This document shows, piece after piece, positions 54,301 to 64,000 of a stretch of 64,000 nucleotides of DNA. Positions within the stretch are counted from its first letter, which is position 1. Each line of letters begins with the position of its first letter. The notes below the pieces were generated by a model that had not been told where the DNA came from, did not search any database, and was given only the letters and a program-made list of their open reading frames with translations. The position numbers and the translations under genes are program-made. Source of the stretch: Poecilobothrus nobilitatus (taxonomy: Eukaryota; Arthropoda; Insecta; Diptera; Dolichopodidae); NCBI GenBank assembly GCA_947095535.1, contig OX352773.1:5332001-5396000 (forward strand), read 5' to 3'.

Positions 54301-57300
54301 TAAACAAAAAATAATTAAATTTAAATTAATTAATATATATATATTTTTTTCATTTATATGTAAATAGATTTAATAGAAATAGAAATAGTATTGTATATAT
54401 ATATTGATATATTAAATATTTTACTCACCCAAATTGATTTGGTATAACAGGATAACCAGTACGTAAACCTGCTGCAGCTGCTGCAGCAGCAAAAGGAAAA
54501 CCTATATAAATAAAATAAAGTTATTTAATATAAATGTATTGTTTTATTTATATTTAATATTAATTTACATAATCCAAGTATATTTATTGAAGTATTAAAG
54601 ATTATTAACTAAGTTGACAGGAATTTAAATTTAAGGACTTTTAATAAATATTTCATATTATAACTATTGATAGAGAAAATATTTAAAACAAAGTATACTG
54701 ACATTTAGTAAAATTTTTCAGTTAATTAGGCATACATATAACTATATATAAAGCTCGAAAGTACATACATATATTGTGAATAAAAATAACCTTATAACAA
54801 ATTATATAATCAAAGAAGATGCAAATTAAGGAAAATGATTTTTCGGAAATAAATTATTCTATTATAGTATTATTTTCTTTCCAAATTATTCATAATCATT
54901 CAGATAAATTTTACATCCATATATCCAAAATAATTATTTTTACTTAAATTTATATATATATATATATATATACAATTAAATTAGAATTAATTTATTTGTA
55001 AAAGTAAAACTAAAATAATTATTCATTTTAATTGTTATCCAAAATCTCAAATCCGAAAAAAAATTAATGCTATATAGGTACGAATTTTTATTATATATGA
55101 GACAGACAAGACCCAAAAAAGAAGAGACAATAATAAAAAAGGTCATACTAGTAAATAAATAAATAATTAGTTTATTTAAGGTTAATTTAATTTAAAAAAA
55201 AAAAATAATAAAAACTATATAAAACAACAAAAAAAAAAAAAAACAAAAAGCAAAACAAAAAATGTGAATTAAAAATATTTAAATTTTTAATAATTACAAT
55301 TTCAGTACTGCTCATCACCATTAAAAAATAAAGTCCACAAAAAAAAAAATAAAAAAATTTGAAATAATTTCAATTTTAAAACCAATTTTACAACAAGATT
55401 TTTTTTTGTTAATTTTTAGTTTTTGTTTTTTTAATTATTTTGTTTTTTTTTTTTATTCTTTGCTCTATAATAACTTCCGGTGAACGGAAATCAGTTTCAC
55501 GTAAAAAAAAAAAAAACACAATTTCATACCTGAACTAGTTAATACTAGATAATATTATTATATGCATGCCGGTGTATATACGTATATATATTATTTGCGT
55601 TATATTAAAAATGTCATATATTATATACATAAGTATATATTGTTGTGCGTGTTATTTTTTTTTTTAAAGTTTAAACTCAACATCAGTCATCACGGTATAT
55701 TGAATTAAAATAACTTTTTATATTAATTTTTCTTTTTTTTTTTAATAATCATTTGACAAAATATCAGTGTATATCAGTTAGATTTTATTCGATCACAATT
55801 TACTATTACAAAAATTTATAATGTTAGGTTTTTATCTTCTCTAAATTACATTAAAATATAATCGCACTTGTCATTTCTATATACAACTACATATGCTCTA
55901 TATATACAACAGGCATATGACCTTATTCATGATTTGGTTAACTACTTTTAAGAATGCGAATGTGTATAAAATTTTTTCACAATCAAAGCTATTTTGCTTT
56001 TAACAAAAATGCATATGTTTTAATGAATTCCTATGTTTCTATCCGTATATATTTAGAACAATACTATGTTTCCTTCTACTAAAATTTTCAAAAAGCAAAA
56101 CAAATTAATTATATAGGTACATTTGTACATATATGTATATGGATATCTAAATATTAAAAGTTATTTTATTTTAATCATTTTTAAAAATAAATCTGTTCAA
56201 CTTTATTGCTAACTTTTAAAATAATTAAATTTTGATCCTTAAGTATACATACATATATAATAGTTCTTTTAGTTCTTAATAATTAAGTTTTTGCTCTTTT
56301 GTGAAATTAGTATCGAAAATTTATGTTACGGACATAATTTAAATTTCGCAGAAATGGGAGATATGGTAAATTTAGGGGAAACTTAATAAGAATAAACTCA
56401 CAAATACCTTTTAAAAAATTTAGTAGCCGCGTTGACATGACTTATTAAATAATAAAATATGATAATATAATGATTTAGTTTCATCACAATTCACAATATT
56501 TCATAATATATGTATAGAATAAAATTACAATCATCCGCTGCCGCTAATCAAATAATTGAAACAAACGTAATTTTTCAAATATCTTTGTAAAATCCATAAT
56601 AAAATTAAAATCGTAACGCTTTGAAAAGCAAACGGACAGACAAATTGTTTATTTTTTTTTTTCCAAAACACAAGATTACAAAAGGAAAACAACTGCTAAA
56701 AAAATACAACTAGTAAAAAAATTAGGTACCACATTACTATAAAAAACAGCTTGGACATTTTATTGAAATTTCAAAAAAAAAAAAAAATATTATAAATAAA
56801 ATGTCAAAGTCAAAACTTAACCAATTGGAAAAAAAAACTGAATATTTTTAATTTTTTATTTCGTTGTTTTGTTTTTTTTTTTGTTCTTTTAAATTTCACC
56901 ACTAGAGGTGAAACGATATCAATACAAATTACGATTGTATTTATATTAAATAATTTCGGGGACAATTTCTAAATGAAAATTTTTATCGGTTTTCACAATA
57001 TACATACATCCATACATACAATAAAATGAATCCGTTACCATATGGTTTATTATAATTTATTTTAACTGAATTTTATTAAATCGGGAGCCTAAGGCTTAAA
57101 GAACTTTTTAATACATTTTTGAATTTGTAATTTAAAAAAAAAAAAAAAAGTAGAGGTACTTTACATATTAAGTACAATCGTTTATATTATATTATATTCA
57201 TTGTGGTATTTAAGTGGTAAGTTTCCATATATAACTTCAGGATTGCTTAAACTATACTTAACCACATGTTAAAACAAGTCATTGTACAAATATCATGTAA

Positions 57301-59660
57301 AATATTATGTAATTTTTCAACGGTTTTTTTTTTTTTTTATTTTCTTTTTATATAAGGAAGGAAGATAGGAACTATACTGAATGAATTTAATTAAAAAAAA
57401 AAAAAAAGAAATTTGAATTTTTAATTAAGAAATAATTAATTTAAAAAAAATGTTGTTTGATATTTTAAAATACTTTTCTGACTGTATACCTACTGTTTGT
57501 CACAAAACAAAAGAAAAAAAGATAAATGCATATTTCAAAAAAATGGTTTTTTAACATTATTTCGAAAAATAATTTATCGAAATATTTATTAACTATATGT
57601 ATGTACATAATTTGAGAAAAAAAAACATACATTATTTGCCACGAGCTATACAGTATAGCTATAACATATTTCAATTGTTTTAACAAAGAGGATTTTGGAC
57701 AAAAAGGATAAAACTGAATCTAAGTAAAATAATTATTCTAAAGAAAAATTTTATTCAATTGCGTAGTCTCCTAAGTTAAACAGTTTCTCATATTATTAAA
57801 GGTATATAGGTACCTAATATATTCGATAAAACTTATAAATTAACCTATTTGACATTTTTTAGTTTGTATAAAACTATATAATATGTATGGTCTAGATTAG
57901 AAGTATATTCAATTTAGCATAAAAAATAAACTTGTGTACTACATTAAATTGTGTTGCCGCACCATAAGTTCAAAAATTTTAAAACTTTCATGCATCTATC
58001 TATATACATCTCTAATCATATCCCGAATAATCATATTTATATTGGTAAAAAGTGCTATTGAAAAATTAGTAATTATAGTAAGTTAAATATATAAGTTAGC
58101 TAATAAATGAAGCGATCTACCGCATGTTGTAACCGTTGATAGCTATCGTCACTGATTTCAAAATGGTAAAAATATTAGGCTTCATTGTTTGCTTACGGTT
58201 CCACTCCCAATTCAATGTTTTCGGATCCTTGTCTTTTCACTCCTATCCCTACTCCCTATCATCCTTATGCGTTTAGTCAGCAAGAATCTGACACTATTAA
58301 GGAAATATTTTTGGTGTCTTTAGAAGATTCACATCTCCCTAGAGGGCCAAGAAATATCAAACATTCTAAACAAATCACTTTTGTTTAAAGTATAGGACGC
58401 AAAATAAAGAATTTACAATAATTTTGAAAAAAAAACATTTAGTATAGGTTCAAAAAGATAAGGTGTTTAGTATAATTATCGGTAAAAAATTGTACTGTTA
58501 TATATTTTTAATCATATGTAAAGTTAGAAAAAAAAATTTGAACTCAAAAGCAAAAACAAAATAAAAAGTTAAATGGTTTCATTTTGAAATGAACTTTATT
58601 TTAAATTTTATGCATATTTATGGTTCAACGAAATTAGATTACGCATTTTACCCTTTATTTATTTTTTTTTTTTTTTCATTATTTAAATAAATTGCATGGA
58701 TAGTTAAAAAAAAAGAAACGGACATGGCTTAATACAGTTATTTATTTTTATTTGTTTTTTTTTTTTGTTTTAATTATTAAAATATTTACTAAACTTAATT
58801 TGAATTTATTTATTTATTTCCATATTTACAATTAATTTTATAGAATTATTTTAAATTTTTAATAGAAAAGTAGAAGTCGAGTCCCTAAAATAAAGAAGAT
58901 TGACATTGAAATAACGAAATAAAAATATACTTTATTACTTAAGTTGTAATTTTCTAAATAAGTTTAGTTTTTATTTCGAGATATACCCACATATATGTAC
59001 ATATATATTGAAATTTATCAATAAGTTATGTAATGGTATCTGAATTTAAAGTAAATAATTACAGAGTTCATATAGTTTAGTTAGTTAAAAATTAACTTAC
59101 CAGGTGTTATATTACCACGTGGTTTAGCGCCTAATATTGCTAAATTAACATTTGCTTTTCTACCATCAATAATTGGATTTGGATCTTTACACGCTCTTTC
59201 AGCACTAGCACGATCACCCATAATCACCTAATTAAATAAATAAATTTAAAAAAAGTTATTAAGTGTATTATGTAAGTATTTAAAATTTTTTTAAATAATT
59301 ATTATTTTTTGTACTTACAAATCCATAGCCTCGACTTTTATTCGTTTGTCTATCTGTAATAACAACAGCTTCTTCAATTTCACCAAATACAGCAAAATGT
59401 TCACGTAAACTTTTATCTGTTGTATGATAAGGTAAACCACCAACAAATAATTTTGTCCATGTTGTGTCTTTTTGTTGTACAGCCGCGGCTGCTGCAGCAG
59501 CTGCTACTTGATTTGATGCTAATGAGCCAGAATTAGCAGCTGCAGCAGCAGCTAATTGTGCTGCTGCTGATGGTGATGTTAGGACGGCTTGTGAATTTGC
59601 CTGGGCTGCAGCCAAAGCTAATGCCGCAGCATCTGACTCGGTGGCACCAGGCATTAACAT
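32242..59660 (-). CDS. RBM24/RBM38/SUP-12-type RRM RNA-binding protein
   Basis: Six coding exons in transcript order: 59660-59319, 59227-59101, 54501-54429, 33343-33205, 33036-32943, 32396-32242. GT..AG sites and phases are consistent and give 309 residues. One RRM lies at about 69-145, with RNP2 LFVGGL (71-76) and RNP1 SRGYGFVI. The stretch after RNP1 ([20 protein letters not shown]) is nearly identical to vertebrate RBM24/RBM38. The rest is Ala/Tyr/Pro/Gln-rich low complexity, as in RBM24. These proteins bind GU-rich sites in pre-mRNA and 3' UTRs and control muscle splicing and mRNA stability. Unlike vertebrate RBM24, where the RRM begins almost at once, about 63 Ala-rich residues precede KDTTWTK. 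Introns are 91, 4,599, 21,085, 168 and 546 bp. Alternative exons cannot be judged from sequence. Confidence 0.92.
35264..35300. repeat. Purine (GA)n tract
   Basis: GA-repeat and A-runs on the + strand, which read as a CU-rich polypyrimidine tract in the RBM24-type pre-mRNA. A similar (GA)n lies at 36553-36568. Confidence 0.75.
35682..35831 (+). pseudogene. Short decayed coding-like frame, unidentified
   Basis: ATG-initiated frame [19 protein letters not shown]..., interrupted by one TAA at 35751, then open for 25 codons ([20 protein letters not shown]) to TAA at 35831. Codon composition is less AT-extreme than the surroundings. It may be a remnant of a mobile element; the family is unknown. 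Confidence 0.2.
38307..38468 (+). other. Short coding-like frame, unidentified
   Basis: Open for 53 codons between stops, with ATG at 38358 giving [17 protein letters not shown]... to TAA (36 residues). It has a CAG acceptor-like site at 38324-38326 and unusually mixed codon use. It could be an exon, a transposon scrap or chance. Confidence 0.2.
41105..41788. mobile_element. Non-autonomous DNA transposon (MITE) with 19-bp TIRs
   Basis: GTGTGCAACTAGTACTCAC at the left end is mirrored by its near-exact complement at the right end (GTGTGCAACCAGTACTCAC read inward), one mismatch in 19. The flanks TAAGTTTG and TAAGCTTT could be a degraded 8-bp target duplication, as made by hAT-type transposases. 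The 684-bp interior has no transposase, so it would be non-autonomous. Confidence 0.65.
43200..43574 (+). mobile_element. LINE retrotransposon 3' fragment (reverse-transcriptase C-terminus)
   Basis: The frame at 43302-43574 starts [13 protein letters not shown] and ends with [15 protein letters not shown], both typical of the end of LINE ORF2 proteins (R-K-W-x-W-I-GHTLRKS ... RTRW..F(V/I)DA). RRRKWM is just upstream, but in another frame, and the middle (IWRSVKEVK) is in yet another, so at least two frameshifts have killed it. Probably 5'-truncated, as is usual for LINEs. It inserted on the + strand, antisense to the host gene. Confidence 0.7.
45485..45534. other. G-rich patch in AT-rich intron
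   Basis: GGGGGATGGGG at 45485-45495 and GGGTGGGTGTAGGG at 45521-45534 on the + strand. They read as CCCTACACCCACCC and CCCCATCCCCC in the host transcript. The separation of the runs makes a compact G-quadruplex uncertain. Confidence 0.5.
45775..45796. repeat. (TTA)n microsatellite
   Basis: About seven TTA/TAT units in the 21-kb intron. Confidence 0.85.
47285..48003. mobile_element. TA-flanked Tc/mariner-type MITE
   Basis: The element proper is 47287-48001 (715 bp). The left end CAGGGTGTTTCCTAATTAA matches the right end read inward, CAGGGTCTCTCCTAATTAA, with two mismatches, and both sides abut a TA dinucleotide, the standard Tc1/mariner target. A second inverted pair lies further in: CCATGTATGAAAAT at 47438 onward against its complement ending at 47921, so the inverted repeats are long and partly degraded. 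No transposase frame remains. Confidence 0.75.
51675..51691. repeat. (AAC)n microsatellite
   Basis: Five to six AAC units in the 21-kb intron. Confidence 0.8.
54429..54501 (-). CDS. RBM24-type gene, coding exon 3 (73 bp, isolated)
   Basis: A short exon between a 4.6-kb and a 21-kb intron, with an acceptor ending TATAG and the donor GTGAGT. It encodes [20 protein letters not shown]. The matching vertebrate segment begins QPGFAF right after LGAKPR, which supports the join TPG|FPFA. Skipping it would shift the frame, since 73 is not a multiple of three. Confidence 0.87.
54502..59100. other. 4.6-kb intron 2 of the RBM24-type gene
   Basis: AT-rich, with no host exon seen. The only unusual content is the more GC-rich piece at about 58080-58390. 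A TTCCG/CGGAA inverted pair sits at about 55487. Confidence 0.5.
58185..58388 (+). other. GC-richer coding-like island, unidentified
   Basis: Within intron 2, antisense to the host. An open frame without an upstream ATG (first ATG inside it at 58215) reads [20 protein letters not shown] and continues to [13 protein letters not shown] before TAA. The balanced base use contrasts with the neighbourhood. It may be a transposon or retrogene scrap; there is no family match. Confidence 0.25.
59101..59660 (-). CDS. RBM24-type gene, coding exons 1-2 (Ala-rich N-terminus and RRM)
   Basis: Exon 1 (59660-59319) encodes [10 protein letters not shown], about 55 mostly Ala/Ser/Gln residues, then KDTTWTK and the RRM up to RGYGF. 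The donor is GTAAGTAC. After a 91-bp intron, exon 2 (59227-59101) continues [14 protein letters not shown] and ends GNITP plus one base, with donor GTAAGT. The RRM is thus split immediately within RNP1, at RGYGF|V. Confidence 0.93.
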
Positions 59661-59768
59661 TTTGAAATGAATTTTGGCGGCTGTTTTTAAAATCTTTGGT
59701 GCACTATAATCGCCGCTCTCGGGTAGGCTTCTCTTTATTTTGATGCCTTTTATTTTAACTGAACTGGC
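59661..59768 (-). promoter_or_regulatory. 5' UTR (or undetected 5' coding extension) of the RBM24-type gene
   Basis: GC-richer sequence directly before the start codon. On the minus strand it follows TTTCTGCCAG, a good acceptor, so it is probably the start of an exon whose upstream part lies elsewhere. The frame is open from this acceptor into the ATG, without another ATG. Confidence 0.45.
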
Positions 59769-62005
59769 AGAAAATTATTTTTTTATATATTTTATGATGA
59801 AAAAGTAGTTGGATCTTAAAAAATTATTAAATTGTTTTTGCAATTTAAAGGACGGCTTTTGTTCTATATCTATTATTATGCAATTTATTAATTTATTTCC
59901 AGCAGTATATATTTCAAAAATTTTCACAAGTTCTGTAATAAAAGAAAAACAAATAAATAAAATTAGTAAATTTGATATGAATTTGTGCAATATGCAAATT
60001 ACTTATTACTTAATTGTAATTACAAAGTTAATCACCTATTATTTGCGTTTTCAAAATTTAAAAATCATTTAAAGTAATTAAACAAAACTGTTATTATCCT
60101 TTTTCAAATATGTATGGGCATATATGAACACATACATGTAAAAAAAACTTCTGTATTTATAGTTAAAATTATATTAAAACAAAAAAGGGGGAAAGTACAG
60201 TCATTTTCTAAAATTTAAACCACTTTCAATCTGCTGTATCCCCTTTCTAACTTAAAATAACATACATTGCATTAAATATTTTATAGGACTTTAAACTATT
60301 GTAAAATTATTTTGTTTTGTTTTGGTTTTATATTTTTATTCATTCATTTTTTGGTTAAAAAATTATTAACCATTTATTTTCCCCCGTTAATAAAAAATGA
60401 AATAAAGTATATAAGGCCTGGGGGAACAACACAATATTTAGTAAAACGAAATCAAAAATTTTCAAAGATCAATACATTTACAAAATGTTCTTTTAAATTT
60501 ATTTATTTATATATATATATTATGTATACATATATTTATATCCATTATAAAGGCAACACAAACGTTTGTTTTAAATAACAACTGACCTCACTAACATTTA
60601 TGCAAATGTACTACAATATATAATTTCTAATGCTACACATACTATCATACATATATGTTCATAGATTTGATTTTTATTTTCTTTATTAAAATACAGTCGA
60701 ATTTCGTTTTTTAAACTTAATATATTTTTTACTATATATGATATATACATAGTACCTATTAACCGAATTTGAAGAATATGATTATCCTTTAGAACAGGAT
60801 TATGTTGAACTAATATGTGATATACAATATTTTTAATACAAAATGTTCTTTTTTTTAGTTTTTCTTTGTTTAAAATGAAATAATTTACAATTAATAGTTT
60901 TGAATAGTTCCACTTAATAATATTCGACTGTATCACACATTAGCAATTTTAAAGGACAATAACTAATCAGTTTTAATTGAACAATAACAATTTTTAAACA
61001 TTAAAAATAGTAAAGGATATTATTCTTTATATGAAAATCCTTTATAAATTATATCTTATCAATAAATATTCATATTATATAATATATTAGTCAGTATATT
61101 GTGTATAAATCAAATAATACTACACAAACATAAATATGCATATACATATTAGAATTTTTCTATCTATTTTAATATTTATTTTAAATTGTATGGAACACAT
61201 TAAAATATTTATAAAAAAAAAATACCTTTTAAATGTTGTTACGTTCTGTGTTTGAAAATGTAGACATTATATTATATGTGTGGATATACATTATACATAT
61301 TTATATATTTAAGTATATTCATATAAATAATATAATAAATTAAAATAGAAAAACATCAATCAAAAAATACGATAATATACAGACCCAAATAAATAAAAGA
61401 CACAAAAAGTTCGAAATTACTTACAAAATATATACTTGTTTTTCTCTTATTTTGTTATTTATTTTTATTCTTGTTATTTTATTGTAAATTCAAGGATTGC
61501 GTGCAATAATTTATATAGTAATGTAACTGCTGCATAGTGAACAGGATAATATGCCCTATCATTTTATTAATGTATTTTTTTTGTTCAATTTTCTTTTTAA
61601 GATTTTTAAAGCTACATGTACATACATACATATATATGTATAGATGTATATACACACAAATCAAATGGACAATAAATAAGTGTAGGCTTTTATTCTAATT
61701 TCTAATATAAATATTTTATATGTACATAATATACGAATTAATGTTTATAACTGTTAAAATAAAAAAACTTGAGTGACTAATAGATAAGCAAGCGTTTTCC
61801 TTCGTTTTCCTTTGATTTAGAGGTTATGTAAAGTGAATTTAGTTTATTTTGACAAGAGCAGAATTATTTTTATCAAAAACCTTTTATTTTGAGACTTTGC
61901 ATGTCGTATTCAACAGCTTTTGCAAGAAATAAAGCAAATAAAAATTATCCAAAGCTACAACATTTCCAGCGACTAAAAACTGATATTCTATTTCTATACT
62001 CAATG
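59769..62005. other. Upstream flank of the RBM24-type gene
   Basis: AT-rich, with no supportable coding frame. The distal 5' exon and promoter of the minus-strand gene should lie here or further on, but cannot be recognised. Confidence 0.35.
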
Positions 62006-62643
62006 GGCCTTTCCACACGAGTACTGTCCTCTTTCGTTTCGTGACTACTTTTCTCTTTTTTTTATTTCTACAATGTTCCTCTCGATAGTCGTTACTTTTA
62101 TATGTGTGTGTAAATATTTCATTTTAAAACAAAATTTGTTGTGAAAGGTAGATAATAAACATAAAAAAAACACGCATAAAACAAATACATTTTTTTTTGT
62201 ATTTAAGTAACATAAGATTTTTTTGACTGTAATTTTTGAATATATATTAAGTATATATGTATGTACCTAGAAATAGAATAAACTGTACTGTGCACATAAT
62301 TTCTTTTTGTCAATAGAATATATTTTAATAATTTCATCGAGTGAAAGATCAAAAATCACTTTACTTTTTTAAAAATTTGCTGCGACCGTTTCAAAAACTT
62401 TTTTCTTTAATTTTCCAAACGAGAATGAAACGTATGTACACATAAAATTTTTTTGACCCTCATAAAAATTTTAATTTCAGTTTTTGTTTGTGTTAGTGGA
62501 CTAAATTTTTAAACTCTAAAATTTTGGTTTAAAAAATTACTCATAAAAATGCCCACCACAAATTTAGTTTATAGGCAAGAGGGAATGAAACGAAGGTAAA
62601 AGTAAAAAATGACGAAAGAGGACACTACTCGTGTGGAAAGGCC
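62006..62643. mobile_element. TIR element (MITE) with GGCCTTTCCACACGAGTA ends
   Basis: GGCCTTTCCACACGAGTA opens the unit at 62006 and its complement closes it at 62643. The match runs on with one mismatch through GTCCTCTTTCG, about 31 of 32 positions. The 638-bp interior has subterminal copies of CTTTCGTTTC-like motifs and no transposase. No clear target duplication is seen, so the superfamily stays open. Confidence 0.75.
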
Positions 62644-64000
62644 TAATAGCACAAACAAATAACGTAAGTTATTGCAGATTATTTTATTTTGTTATATGTA
62701 TTTAAAAATATCCTATAAATTTACGTCATAACTAATTTCCTTGTTGATATCTCTTTTGTTATTCTGCATTTTTTTGTTTTATAATGAAATATTTAAAATA
62801 TTAAGTGCTATGATTGCCCGGTGCATTTTCTATTTTTTTTTTTTTTTATAATAATCACGTTTGCATTTTTAGCTATACATAAATTTTTAATATTTGTTTT
62901 TTTTTTTTTTTTATTTTAAATCCTAGAACGAATTCTAACAACCATCAAGAAGTAAAAAAAAAATTTTTTTTTTGTAATCAATATAAAAAATAGAACAAAA
63001 AAGCAAAAAAAAAAAATAAATGAATTCTAAAAAAAGTGAAAACAAAAACTTCCCTTTATTTCAAATAAAATCCTTTTTTTTTCAAATTAATTTCATTTGT
63101 AGTGGTTTTGTTAAAAATATTTTTTCCTTGTTTTTTTAAAATTTAATGTAAGCATATTGATATTATCCTAAAAAAAAAAATATTAAAACGAATAAATAGG
63201 AAATTTCGGTTAAACAATTTAATTCTAGGATCGAATTAAATGTATTATCAGGATACTTTAAAAATTAAATAAAAAATAAATTTTGATCTAAAAACCAAGT
63301 GAAACCTATATATTTTAAAATGATACAAAAATTTAAATAACGCTCAAATATCTTAAAACCAATCTTATATTTTACAAGTTTTACCGCTGATTCAAATATT
63401 AATCTACATCTCACTTTCATACCTGTATTCTAATTGACAGACGACCATTTGATAAAATTATCGGAATTGTTTGAGAAATTTTTGCTGTACAAAAATAGAC
63501 ATGTGACAAAATTGTCAGCAAATTATAGCTACACATTTTTAATCACAATTTTCTTATGATTACATTTTTGATTTGTGTATTATGTATTAAATAATTTTTC
63601 AGCTTTAAATTATATTAGAATATTTATATGAATGATGATATTTGTATGAATGGTATAAAGGTAATAACAAATTTCCTTCCGTTTGTAACGCTGTAAAAGA
63701 AGTAAGTATAAACTTTATAATATTACTAATATATATCACTTACTGAATCAATTTCAGTTCAACAATTTCAGTTGCAACCTTTGATATTAAGTATCACTTC
63801 CAAATTATTACAATGTACAAAGCGAGCGACTCTTATAGTATGATGAATTTTATTATTTTCTGTTTTATTCTTTAGAACTGAATCAATTTTATAAAAAATG
63901 TACTCAGCAGTCTATAATTTACTAATTCTAAATTTTTCTCTAAATTCGAAATCCGTTAAAATATTAAAATCATTATTTATTCCTTCAAATAAATATAAAT
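62644..64000. other. AT-rich flank to the window end
   Basis: Poly-A and poly-T runs and mixed sequence. Nothing that I can support as a gene or element. Confidence 0.35.

Larger units (their letters stand above)
33344..54428. other. 21-kb intron of the RBM24-type gene
   Basis: No host coding exon was recognised between exons 3 and 4. It carries a TIR element (41105-41788), a Tc/mariner-like element (47287-48001), a LINE fragment (43200-43574), short coding-like pieces (35682-35831, 38307-38468), a G-rich patch (45485-45534) and microsatellites. The first several hundred bases after exon 4, to about 33,900, are A-run rich. Confidence 0.6.

Noticed and set aside
60184..60246. AAAGGGGGAAAGTACAG ... 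CTGTATCCCCTTT foldback
   Set aside because: The arms differ by several inserted bases, so pairing is too poor to call an element.
1..64000. CRISPR arrays, operons, rRNA or tRNA clusters
   Set aside because: No regularly spaced direct repeats, no ribosome-binding-site-led gene clusters and no rRNA-like blocks; the genes are spliced eukaryotic genes.

Overview
This is an extremely AT-rich stretch of animal nuclear DNA, most likely from an insect. Coding islands with spliceosomal introns (55 to 21,000 bp, GT..AG) sit in long A/T-run sequence, and the recognisable proteins are arthropod-like orthologues of animal genes. Many introns are only 54-85 bp, and one gene has a TATA box about 30 bp before an arthropod-type initiator. 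Both would suit a dipteran, but the species cannot be fixed from the sequence. No prokaryotic feature, rRNA, tRNA or CRISPR array was seen.

Layout. (1) 317-1120 (+): a single-exon Gln/His/Asn-rich protein I do not recognise, followed by about 8 kb of A/T-run DNA. (2) 9167-16862 (+): ten coding exons of a complete Xaa-Pro dipeptidase (prolidase, Dip-C/PEPD type). Its 5.2-kb sixth intron contains a complete same-strand two-exon gene at 11312-13343 for a FAST-kinase-domain/RAP-domain mitochondrial protein, plus decayed antisense coding sequence. (3) 16863-20750: intergenic, with a probable dead Tc1-like transposon. (4) 20903-22284 (+): a two-exon gene for a secreted, acidic, dibasic-rich precursor with a furin-type site and a recognisable core promoter. 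(5) 22285-24500: intergenic. (6) 32242-59660 (-): six coding exons of an RBM24/RBM38/SUP-12-type RNA-binding protein with a 21-kb intron. The 7.7 kb downstream of its stop codon is rich in T-runs on the + strand, that is A-runs in transcript sense. (7) 59661-64000: upstream flank with a terminal-inverted-repeat element.

The non-coding DNA carries several TIR elements not marked by ORFs (41105-41788, 47287-48001, 62006-62643, 28891-29208), a LINE 3' fragment and many (TA)n tracts. The genes do not form a common pathway. Prolidase is cytosolic collagen/proline dipeptide metabolism, the FASTK protein is mitochondrial RNA metabolism, and RBM24-type proteins control splicing and mRNA stability, classically in muscle. 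I found no convincing undescribed biological system. The most notable points are the same-strand nested FASTK gene, the uncharacterised secreted precursor, the orphan polyQ/H protein with a CxxC pair, and the family of small TIR elements.
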